Below are positions 25,901 to 35,673 of a DNA stretch of 64,000 bases, in pieces. The DNA lies in the NCBI GenBank assembly GCA_003868215.1, contig QWDQ01000007.1, positions 620,001-684,000 of the forward strand, given 5' to 3'. This stretch comes from Pseudophaeomoniella oleicola (lineage: Eukaryota > Ascomycota > Eurotiomycetes > Phaeomoniellales > Phaeomoniellaceae). The translations under genes and the position numbers were made by a program. Below the pieces are notes generated by a model. The model did not search any database. It was given only the letters and a program-made list of their open reading frames with translations, and was not told the DNA's origin. Within the stretch, counting starts at the first letter, position 1. The number at the start of each line of letters is the position of its first letter.

Positions 25901-26393
25901 AGAACCAGGATGTCATACGATACGGTGGTACCTTCCGATGTTAGAACCACCTTCTCGTCGGGTTTGATCTCGGTTACTAGTGTGTTGAGGTGATAGTTCA
26001 ATGACCCCTCGGGATGGCTCGTGTACCATTCTTGTTTGTTCAAGTATAGGTTCTCAACCTCACGATGCTGAAAGAAGCTCGTCAGGCCGACACGATTATA
26101 GGCCAGATGCGGTTCTTCTCCGATAACAACAACTTCGTATTCTCGCCTTTTGGCATCCAGCTTGAGAAGCTTTTCTCTATTCCCTGGTGTCAGCACTTCC
26201 TGAAGTCATCCTCTCCAAACACTTACATGAATGCTACCCCAACCATGCCCAAACCAACTACGACTATTTTCTTCCTTTGATCCGCGGGTGTAGGGTCTGG
26301 GTAGGGCGATGTTTTTGCCGTGCTGACATCCTCGGGAACATCTGGCTTTGCGCTGACCGCCATGCCCGGTGAGCTATGGGCGTAAGAAGACAT
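22921..26393 (-). CDS. niiA: Assimilatory nitrite reductase [NAD(P)H]
   Basis: Two exons, 26393-26227 and 26176-22921, with a 50-nt intron (GTAAGTG donor, TAG acceptor), give 1140 residues. It reduces nitrite to ammonium with six electrons from NAD(P)H in the cytosol. Domains in order: an FAD/NAD(P) Rossmann fold starting '[14 protein letters not shown]'; a BFD-like [2Fe-2S] segment (CSCHN near 505, then C-x7-C-x2-C in '[11 protein letters not shown]'); two nitrite/sulfite reductase half-domains; the siroheme/[4Fe-4S] ligands CVGTTWC (about 724) and CVREC (about 764); and a C-terminal Rieske-type domain with CPH (about 977) and CPFH (about 1012). All expected Cys ligands are present and the length matches fungal family members (about 1100-1180). 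Two in-frame ATGs compete, 26393 and 26363. The upstream one gives an MSS start and is preferred. It lies in tandem behind nitrate reductase. Confidence 0.95.
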
Positions 26394-27444
26394 CGTGATA
26401 GATGCGTGTGCGCCTCACGGCGCTACGTAGGAGCAAAGCCTGGAGACGGTACAATATCTCAGACTGTTAGCACAGCAGCACGCTCGCAAATGACAAATGC
26501 AAGTCAACGCGATGATCAGGGTGAAGGTCTACTTGTACGAGATGAGGACAACAGAGGCGAGATCGAGAAATGGGAGAAATGCGTAGACTACAAATGAGGC
26601 AAATGAAGGCATGAGCGAGCAGGCTCGGCAGGTTGAGGTACCATTGTCAAAATCGCCATCAGCTTATCGGAAACGATGCAATTGCAATCATATCGATCAT
26701 AACCCCCATTAAACTTTGATCTGCAGACCTTCCACACCGAGGAAGAGCAGCACCATGGGGGACGGGCTCATCCAAGAGTCTGGTGGGGAAGTACCGATCG
26801 ATAGACGAGCGCCGCGGATATGGGACAATGGCTGTGTAAATATACGTTCGAGGAAAGTGACGTCTGGGTAGTTTCTCCACGGCTTGAGGATAGATCCCAT
26901 AGTAGCCATAGTAGCACGACGAGTAAAGGGCTAAGGGATAATAAGCAGATTGACGTGATTGCATATCGTGTAATTAACTCAGTGGGTAGAGATAACGACT
27001 GAGGTCGGAATTGGCTTGATGTAACAGTGGATCGACAACTTAGCGCCGACGATAAAGAGAGAGAGAAAGAAAAAGCAAAGGAAGAATGGAAGAGAAGAAG
27101 ACTGTCTCCGCGGATTCATTTTTGTACCTAATCAGGTACTTTACAATACCGTAACGTATAGTTTGACCCACCAACGATCTTTACTTCATCTCGGATACCG
27201 AAGATCATGACCATAAGCTGGCAGTATTCAAACCAACAAGTCGCAATTGCGATTCTAACAAGCTCTATTCTCCCTTTCGCTCATGCGTGCTAAAATAACC
27301 CATCGATATATGTTCATGGAGATAATGAGCCGAGATAACCCCCCCATATGTGCAAGAAACACCATGTAAAATAGGTAATCACTCATTCCAACGCCGTCGC
27401 TATGCATCGCTTGATGAGAGATATCAAAAGTCTGCAAATTGGTC
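26394..27444. other. Promoter region of niiA and 3' end of niaD
   Basis: About 1.05 kb between two minus-strand genes. It holds a TCCGCGGA/CTCCGCGG site at 27106-27114, a one-mismatch copy (GCCGCGGA) at 26811-26818 and several GATA cores. These include AGATAA at 26990-26995, CGATAA at 27050-27055 and two more near 27320-27345 that may lie in the niaD 3' UTR. No ORF is supported. Confidence 0.55.
27106..27114. promoter_or_regulatory. Candidate NIT4/NirA binding site upstream of niiA
   Basis: The 9 bases CTCCGCGGA contain both the perfect palindrome TCCGCGGA, the site reported for Neurospora NIT4, and CTCCGCGG, which fits the Aspergillus NirA consensus CTCCGHGG. It lies about 710 bases upstream of the niiA start codon. 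CGATAA, a candidate GATA-factor (NIT2/AreA) site, lies about 50 bases closer to niiA. Binding is inferred from the match only. Confidence 0.6.
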
Positions 27445-30127
27445 TTAGAAGAAAACCAGTTGTTCATCAGTCCATCCTTGCTCCAATAATGCTGAATGCA
27501 TGCTTTTTTCCAGAGCTTCCGGTCCACATATCAAGACCATGTGGTCCGGAAGTGGTTCGCAGTGCGCCTGGACGAGCTTTCCAGAGATACGACCTCTGAC
27601 ACCTGCCCAATCCTCAGGTCCCTGTGTCAAGGTGTAGAGCAGTTTGGCCCGATGACTATTACCATCGACCAACGCATCGAGTTCTGCCTTGCAAAGGATG
27701 TCCTCGTAGAGTCGATTGCCATCGAACACAACACATTTGGTGGAATCCAAAGGATTTTGCATGATGGCACGAAATACCTGATAGATGGGTGTTATACCAG
27801 AACCGCCACAGATCATGACGAACCCGGAGACCTTCTTTTGCTTTCCGTTCAGGTAAACCACGCCTGGTTCTCTGTATTCAAACTTCCCGATCGGTCCTTT
27901 GAACTCCACGAAATGGCCGACGGGTAAGGCTTCAAGAGCTTGAGACATCTTGCCACCCTGCTGGCCATCCTTATCAAAATATATCTTGACAAGCACTTCG
28001 ACTCTACCTTTGTCTTGGATTTCAGATATCGGGGTGTAACTTCGAATGAGAGCCTCCCGCGTCACTGGGTCACGGAGTCGAACCATGAGATGCTGGCCAA
28101 CAGGAAGACCTAAACTTTGCTCGGAATGTTCGAGCTCGAATGTGAAAATCCTCGTATCCCATGAGACGACCTTCTTGCCGCTCAACACGGACCTCGTCCA
28201 CGCTCGAGGTTGAAGGAATGTAGCTCTGTTTTGGGCTGATGTCTCCGCGGGGGCTGAATCCTCTGTGAGAGCAGTCTTACCCGCGTCGTCCAGTGTGCCA
28301 ATGTGATAATCAGGCATCATGGCTTTCGCAGTCTCGGAGTCTACAAGAAGTCAGCTCATGTATTTCAAGGGAAACGATGATCGTACGAATAGCCATGAAT
28401 TCCTCCGTGGCATCGAGTCCTGCCGCAGATATGATACTCTGTGCGCCTCCGGGATGTGCAGCCAAGAACTTTGTACCATCGTATACCTCACCATTGACGA
28501 CGAACCAGGGCTCATGCGCTTGATCATGTTTTCGGAGCTCATCTATGGTGATGGCCGTTGCAAGGCCTTCCCTAGTCATTCGAATTTCCTGGACAGTCTT
28601 TGCTGGAGAAGCAGTGTGGTCACCACCTTCTATCCTCTCCCCCCAAAACCCATTCGCAAGATCACCTCCCGATTTCTTGACTCTTTCCATCCATCCCCCA
28701 GGAATCAAAGCAGGTTGTGTTGGATGCTCGAAACGAAGATAATCGCCTTCACGGCTGATGGTGACACGAAACCAGGGGTTGTTCATCATCCCCAGCACAC
28801 TCCAATACATATCTCGAGGTTGAACATTCATGCTCTCATCCATAGCTCTTACCAATATATCTTTTGCTTCTGCCATGGTCTGCACTGGCAGAGCGATTGA
28901 CCAAAAACACCAGCAAAAACAGGACTCACGCCACCACATGTCAACCTTGCCACCATACAGGTCCTTTTCAAATGACTTATAGCGATCTTCTGGATACTCA
29001 ATGTCAGCGAGCATCCAAGTTCGACCTCTATCAAGCGAAATCTCCACTCGGGTAATACGTCGGCCACCACCACCATAAGCGTATCCTTTTGCACAGTAAG
29101 TCTCCGGTCCGCCTTTCAGGCATAGCTGCTCCTCATGAGCAGGGTAAGCGATTGCGGAATTGGTGCTGAGATCGTAGATTGCATATCTCTCGTCCGTCCA
29201 CCACTTTTCGTTGTTGGCTGACTCTTCTGGAGATACCATTGTAGGTAAGACCCTATTGTCGTACAGGTGATACCAATTCTCGCTAGGACCCTCGGTTAGA
29301 ATCAGCCTTTTCAGCCATTTTACACTTCGACCTCCGATCTGACCAGGTATTACCGCGCGAAGTGGCTTGCCGTGATCAGGAGAAAGCATCTCTCCGTTCA
29401 TTTTGTAAGCGAGCATAACGCCCTTGTTCGGATCCATGATCCAGTTCAGCTTGGCGCATGTACCGTAAAAGCCGTTTGGAAGCTTGTCCGCACCCTCCAT
29501 GCACACATAACGAGCGCGTCGTAGAGGCCTGGCTCGCTTGATGACTTCTGACATAACAACGCCGGTCCACAACGCCGTTGAGACACCTGCAGCACCCCAC
29601 GAGAACCCTTTTGATTTCCTGACTTGATTTTGTTCTTTTCGCCGATTCCCCGCGCAAACGAGAGTTATTGGGTACGTGACTTGTTCATAGTCGCGCATCA
29701 AGTCCGATAGCTTTAATGTAAATGGGTTGTCAACTAAACCTTCGACGGAAAACTCCCAATCCGGGATATCTTCATCGTGGACCTCTGGCACTGCCCCATG
29801 ATTGCGCACATAGAACAACTCCGGACTAGTAAGAAACCCTTCATTGAAAAGATCTGTTAAAGGTGCCTCGACGTTGAAGGGATGGACTCCGGTTAAGCGT
29901 ATTAGCCGTGGATCGCGCGGAACGTGTGCGTCAGGCGTTTTCTTGTCTACCTCCAGGACTTCTACAGGCCTCTTCGAAGGCGGCGGCAGGGGTATAGACA
30001 CATCTTCACCCGAGGAAGTTGAATCGGATACGTTGTCGTCTGTTGGGGGAGGTGTTGGAGGCAGTTGTTCCACCTTTGGCACCCTGTCGTTCTCTGCTCC
30101 AGGAACATCGACCTTTGCATCCTCCAT
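27445..30127 (-). CDS. niaD: Assimilatory nitrate reductase [NADPH]
   Basis: Two exons, 30127-28387 and 28340-27445, with a 46-nt intron (GTACGA donor, CTGAC branch, TAG), give 878 residues, the usual fungal size. It reduces nitrate to nitrite in the cytosol. Domains in order: a disordered N-terminus; a molybdopterin domain with the Mo-ligand Cys in 'LVCAGNRR' (about residue 157); the Mo-co dimerisation domain; a cytochrome b5 domain with HPGG (about 560) and the second haem His in 'FMAIHSE', whose codon is split by the intron; an FAD domain with RSYTP (about 678); and an NADPH domain with 'CGGSGITPIYQV' (about 755), 'CGPEALE' and a C-terminal Phe-Phe. All key residues are present. It is the first gene of the tandem niaD-niiA pair and diverges from the eS8 gene about 2 kb away. 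Confidence 0.96.
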
Positions 30128-32084
30128 AGTGGCGTAGCTCTGGTGATATTGAATGAGGGGACACCTTCAGGTCGCTAAGAAGCAAAACTGATGATCCGGA
30201 TACAAGTCATGAACCGGAAGAGCAACAAAAATGAAAAAAGCAAGCAAGTGATCTAATACCAGGAAACCACGTAAGATACATATGTATCTATACCAGCTAG
30301 AAACGGATCCATTCGACATTGATTTCACAAATATATTTACCAAAATATAAACTTTACGAGGCGACGGGGAGCCGATTACACGTTGCGTATCAAGATGACA
30401 GGAATCGATGTCATTTGAGGATGGAAGAAATCGTCCGCGGAATTAGATTTGTGGAGTTGTGTATTTGGATCGACACCGTGGACAAACCTCGATTCTTATC
30501 TGCGCCCAGTCGTCGATATTCGCCCATTGAGACAAAACTTGCAACTACGTAGTAAGTCTCTGTAACTAGGACGAAAGCTCTCCTCGGAACAAGAATTTAT
30601 AGATCCAACGGTATAAGGAAACGAGCCAAATCTGTTACCCAAGGAAGAATAGTACCCTGCTAGAGGTTAGTATCACTCGGATCTTCCTACCGACCGCTTT
30701 CATAATGTCCATGTGTGCTCCAAACCAAGTCTTGATTAGTTGTCTGAACTGCTTTTGTTCTTGAAATCTTCTGGTGCTTTGTCTTTGTCTCCTATGTCCT
30801 TGTTGAAGTAATCGTCGTCGATGCATCAATCTTACCAAAACTATTAACTGCAGACAAGATCACGTGGTCGCGATTTCTGCTTCTATAGTAGTTACAGCCC
30901 TATCAATGCCGCCACTTGTGCCCTCATCTCAACACTGTAGGCTTACTTACTTGCCTACCTTGTGGTTACTACTGGTTTAATATTAGTATGATGTTTTATT
31001 CGTAATACCTACCTTGGCCTACTCTCTGTTTGTGGACTCAACAATGAGCTGCCAGACCAACGATATTTACGAACAGATGCTTCTCCAGCCACCGGGAAGG
31101 CACACAATGTTATAGATCAACGAGCAAAGGCAAATGTTGATGCTATAGACGGATCCTGCTGCAGCAGCTACAAAATTTCAGGCTACAACACTTTACGAGG
31201 AAAACGCTAATTAGCCTCTTTATCTCGTATTTTGGGATAGATTTTCTAGCATTCTATCTCAGCGCTCTACCAGATAACCAAAACTGTGGCTTAACACGCT
31301 GAAGAGGGCAGGCATTGGTCGAGGGTCTCACGAAAGACTCTTATGAGGACGTTGTTTCGGAGTCGAGAAGGAAACCACAAGTGTTCCAGGAAGTTGAGAA
31401 CGTATATCTGGCAATTACATTCGACCAGTTTAACTGACTGTCCGAGACGGCAGAGTTGTGCCAAAGCGTGAAAGCAGCGATTGTTGAGCCTGCCTACCTT
31501 ATGTAACAAACCTCAGGCGGTTAATCGGAGACACCGATCTCATAACATAATTGTAGCATTGGCTCAGACGTTAGATGCCATATCGCTCTCCCTTACATGA
31601 CCTCAAGCGAGAATGAGATCGTAAGGATTAATATCGTTGGCGATTGTGAAGGGAATCTGAAAGTTGAGTGTCAAGAGATGAGAAAGGCATCCGAAAATGA
31701 AGGTTCAATTGATGGAGATGCCAAGACGTTTTCCATTTTGGGTTTTAGCGCGATAATTCGAAGCGCACATTGAATTTACAACCAAGCGAAGACAAGGACT
31801 TCCAACGACAACACCAGTTCACTATCATCGCCCAACGTTAACGAGCATTGCGCTGGTGACCAGACTGTCAATCATCAGGTCAGTAAGATCCCAGCAATTG
31901 TTTTAACACGACTTTCCTGCTGTCTGAAATTGTGAACACCGTTACAAACCGAGTTCAAAAATTTCTCCCACAATCAAAGCTGCCACTCCACAAAGCCACA
32001 GATCAGATTTCCGCCTTCTCACTACATTTGATCTGCTCGACTAACAAACATTTTCGAACAGTCTCCCTTTCACCAACAGCAATC
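30128..32084. other. Divergent region between niaD and the eS8 gene
   Basis: About 2 kb. The niaD-proximal part carries a TCCGCGGA palindrome (30434-30441) and an AGATAAG GATA site read on the minus strand (30495-30501). A TACGTAGTA motif lies near 30547. The eS8-proximal part is a pyrimidine-containing leader. No coding sequence is supported. Confidence 0.55.
30434..30441. promoter_or_regulatory. Candidate NIT4 binding site upstream of niaD
   Basis: The perfect palindrome TCCGCGGA lies about 310 bases upstream of the niaD start codon and repeats the core found upstream of niiA. A CTTATCT (AGATAAG on the other strand) lies about 55 bases further up, a good GATA-factor site. The pairing of a pathway-specific and a nitrogen-repression site is the known arrangement for fungal nitrate genes. 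Here it is inferred from motifs alone. Confidence 0.6.
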
Positions 32085-32777
32085 ATGGGTATCTCCAGAG
32101 ATTCGCGCCACAAGCGCTCAGCAACTGGTGCTAAGCGTGCCTACTATCGCAAGAAGCGGTATGTCTATCACTGAATCAACATCCTCTCTTGGTATATTTG
32201 GCTTCGATGTTCTAACGCAGATTTTTTCTTCAGTGCCTTTGAAAAGGGTCGTCAACCAGCCAACACCCGTATCGGCGCGAAGCGTATCCATCTTGTTCGC
32301 ACTCGTGGTGGTAACCAGAAATACAGAGGTCTCCGTCTCGAGGCTGGCAACTTCTCCTGGGGATCAGAGGGTATCGCTCGCAAGACTCGTGTCATCGTCG
32401 TCTCTTACCATCCATCGAACAACGAACTTGTCCGCACCAACACCTTGACCAAGTCGGCTGTTGTCCAAATCGATGCCGCCCCATTCAGACAATGGTACGA
32501 GGCTCACTACGGTACCTCTATCGGCAGAAGACGACAGGGTGGTCCACCAAAGGCGGAGGGTGCCGTTGATGATTCGGCAAAAAGCAACGCAGTCACAAAG
32601 AAGCAAGATTCACGAGTGAAGGCTTCTGGCAAGGTTGAGTCGGCTCTCGAGCGACAATTCGAGGCTGGAAGATTGTATGCTGTCATTTCCAGCAGACCAG
32701 GCCAGAGCGGACGTGTTGATGGTTACGTTCTCGAGGGTGAGGAGCTCGCTTTCTACCAGAGAGCTATCAGGAAGTAA
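32085..32777 (+). CDS. RPS8: Small-subunit ribosomal protein eS8
   Basis: Two exons, 32085-32158 and 32234-32777, with a 75-nt intron (GTATGT donor, TTCAG acceptor) after the 25th codon region, give 205 residues. The start 'MGISRDSRHKRSATGAKRAY' and the segments 'RTRGGNQKYRGLRLEAGNF', 'VVSYHPSNNELVRTNTL' and 'SRPGQSGRVDGYVLEGEEL' are diagnostic of eS8, a 40S subunit protein. The Arg codon spanning the junction (CG|T) confirms the splice. Codon use is biased as expected for a highly expressed gene. It is convergent with PAC1. Confidence 0.96.
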
Positions 32778-33383
32778 ACGACTTGAATCGGTGCGGGGTT
32801 GCTGGTGGTTCTTCTATTAGAAGTCGGGCCTTCGGAGAAAAGGTGGTACAGATTTGTCGCAGAGCTATGGCTGGAGGTAGACCCTATCATGCCATGCCAG
32901 AGTTCCTGACCACTTGATTGCTGGTTGATAATGTATCATGGCGCAAAAGTCCACCATACCTTTATGAATCAGATGGTAGCGAATCGGACACAAACAATTT
33001 CAAAACTTCAATAAATTCCCCCATTATCTCTGTACATGCTCTTAAGTCCACCTGCAGATGAAGCCTATCGGTGAAAAGGAATCAACCTTGCGCCTTTCTT
33101 GAAGCTGATGATGTATGACTGAAATTCGGCGTCCTTAGTGGAGCGCATGAAATTTCAGAATTGGACTGGGATATCATTGAGACGTCTATCAACCGTAAAT
33201 GTCATGATCGTAAAGCAAGACCACCGTAGCCGCAAAGGAACACCCCCCCCCCTCGCCATGCTTTTGTATGCCGTGTCATGATGACCAACTTACAGATCCG
33301 ACGCTGTGCTCCGGTATAACAACATGGTAGAATAATCATGAAACAGACGCGATCGAAACATAGGGACCGATGGTGGCTCGTAA
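32778..33383. other. Intergenic region between convergent eS8 and PAC1 genes
   Basis: About 600 bases of 3' flanks, including a run of ten C at about 33243-33252. No gene is seen. Confidence 0.45.
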
Positions 33384-34824
33384 TCAACCGGCGAATATTC
33401 TCACCGATAGATCAACGCTTCCCGTTGCAATGACGCAGCGTATCTTCCCTCCACCGCCCGAATCCTCCTTTTTAGCTGTTGTACTACCATTCACACCGTT
33501 GGTAGATCCATCAGCCGCCACAGTTGAGGCTTCATTGGTGATTTGATCCGGCGCCCATCTGATGCAGGATACGAAGTGTCCGTGACTGTCGTCGACGACC
33601 TTGACACATTTGGCTTCTTGACTTAGATCCCAGCACCTTATTGTCTTGTCATCGCTGACAGAGAGCAGATATCTACCTCCTGGGTGGAAGACAAGGCTCC
33701 GAATCCAGTTGTCATGCCCGACAAGTGTTTTGACAATTGTACCTCTGTTGTCCCAGATCTTGATTGTTTTATCGCGAGACCCAGTTGCCAGAAACTCGCC
33801 TGCTGACGAAGGAGACGGCGGCTTCTTGTAACCTGCGATAGAGGCGAGGTGAACGTATGATGGACCGGGAGCGAATGCAACACATTCTATTACATGCTCG
33901 TGGCCAAGGAAAGTTGTTTTCAGATCACCTGTCGTGGCATCCCAAAGACGGGGTATTTGGTCATTACCGGCTGAGAGAAGCCAGTGGCCATCAAGTGAGG
34001 GCGTCACCGCACGTACCCAGTCTGTGTGCCCTTTTATGGTCTTCACGCAGTATCCGGTTGTAACATCCCATATTCTGAGCGTTTTGTCGCGCGATGCAGA
34101 GACAAGCAGATTGCCAGATAGTGGACTGCCAGCTGCACCTGAGGGAATAAAGCGAATCGAAGATATTGAATGGTCGTGGCCTGGCAATGTACGGATATTT
34201 TTATATTCGTCAGACGGATCCCATAATTTTATTGTGAGATCACTACTGCAGCTGGCGAGCAGCGTTGAGCCTCGGGGGCCACCAAAGTCAACGTCAAGGA
34301 CTGGTTTGGTATGACCCTTGACTGTCCGCTCAAGTTCGCCAAGTTCCCAGTCCCAAATCTTGATGGTTGTGTCCTCTGAACCAGATGCGAGGGAGGAGAA
34401 CACGGGATGGAAAGCGACAGACGTAACCGGCAGGCGATGTGATTGTAAATTGTGCCTCGCTGGAGCCTTTGGTAACCATGTCGATGGATCTATCTTGCGG
34501 CTTGACGAAAGAGGGGTTGCCGTATCTACCTCATGTTGTAAGGCTGTATTTCTCGCCTCTAGATCCATAATCTTTTTCTGCAGTCTGACAACAGAGGTCC
34601 ATTTCTTCTCAAGCAGACCCTCATATCTCTTCGCTGAGGCATCGTCGAAAATATCCCCCAATTTCGTTTCCTCCCTTAAAATTTCAGCACTCTGTGTCAG
34701 TCCGGCACTTTGGAGGTATGCGATCATGGACTTGTGTCTGCGCCTGGTTAGTGTCGCTTCCTGGAGCAATCGGCAAGTTCACATACAGCTCCTCTGCTTG
34801 CCGGTTCGTGAGAAGCTGGCTCAT
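33384..34824 (-). CDS. PAC1: Nuclear distribution protein PAC1/NudF (LIS1 homologue)
   Basis: Two exons, 34824-34787 (only 38 nt) and 34737-33384, with a 49-nt intron (GTATGT donor, CACTAAC branch, CAG), give 463 residues, the usual size. The N-terminal LisH motif ('[12 protein letters not shown]' joined to '[12 protein letters not shown]', about residues 2-38) spans the intron. A coiled coil follows (about 55-85), then seven WD40 repeats, with clear '[19 protein letters not shown]', '[18 protein letters not shown]', '[15 protein letters not shown]' and '[13 protein letters not shown]' blades. LIS1 proteins bind the dynein motor ring and support nuclear migration and dynein loading at hyphal microtubule plus ends. 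The last blade carries a disordered Thr/Ser/Asn insert. It is head to head with a TOG-domain microtubule protein. Confidence 0.96.
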
Positions 34825-35673
34825 CGTGAAGCCCCTCCAATTGGTCAGAACTTAGTTCCACCATCCGATGTGCAAAGGCAAGTACTATATGTATGTCGCA
34901 AGGGCGACGCCTTAGGAGGCAGATCGTAGGCTTCCGATATACTGTATGTCCACAGTTTGTGGTCTTAAGGGCAGATTGGAGATGATGTTTATGTGAGGGT
35001 AATGGTAGCTATTGCAGGCCCTTGAAGTATCTGTTACGAAGACGAGGCGGCAGTCATCGCGTAGTTAATAAGTTTCTCCTTGATTCAATATAGGTAACTA
35101 AAAAGTAAGGTAGCTCTGCATACGTTTGAATACTCTCGCATCGATGATTCCCCCCAATATGCGCCTTTTGCGTCAGTGGGTGGTGCACCAATAATATCAA
35201 AAAAGATCCCCGCAGTGGCCCCCTGGTCACCACAGCAATCAACAATCCGTTTCTGGTAATTGTAAGGTCGCGATCTGCTCGAAGCCATCATCTGCATCCT
35301 TTATGTTGGTGCATAGTTGTCGCATTGAATTTTGCGACAAAGAGAATCAACGCTGCAACTTCCTCACTTCTACATTAGATTGCAGATTACCACGTAATCT
35401 TGCGTGTTGGGCAGAAACGTCCATAAACAAAGAATCACCGACGCCTTGCTCATAGTATAACGAGTCGCACTTTCCCTCACTCGCGATTCTATAAGCTACT
35501 TGAATCCTTCTACATCGCATCTCATTCCTTGCATCAGGTACATTATTTATGCGATCAGTGTGTAACTTGCGAAGGCGCTCATACTGATGTTCACAGATAC
35601 TCCATTTCGGCGCCGATATTCCTCGAGACATCTATCTCCTAGGCGACTGTTGAAACGTGCATTTCGCTTCAAG
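34825..35673. other. Shared divergent promoter of PAC1 and the TOG-protein gene
   Basis: About 850 bases between two start codons pointing apart. An in-frame ATG at 35587 could extend the TOG protein by 29 Arg-rich residues. Otherwise no coding sequence is supported. Confidence 0.5.

Noticed and set aside
28241-28252. CTCCGCGG match to the NirA consensus inside niaD
   Set aside because: It lies within coding sequence, so it is most likely a chance match and not a promoter element.
35587-35673. N-terminal extension of the TOG protein from an upstream in-frame ATG
   Set aside because: The extra 29 residues are Arg-rich and unlike the family start, whereas the ATG at 35674 gives the normal N-terminus.
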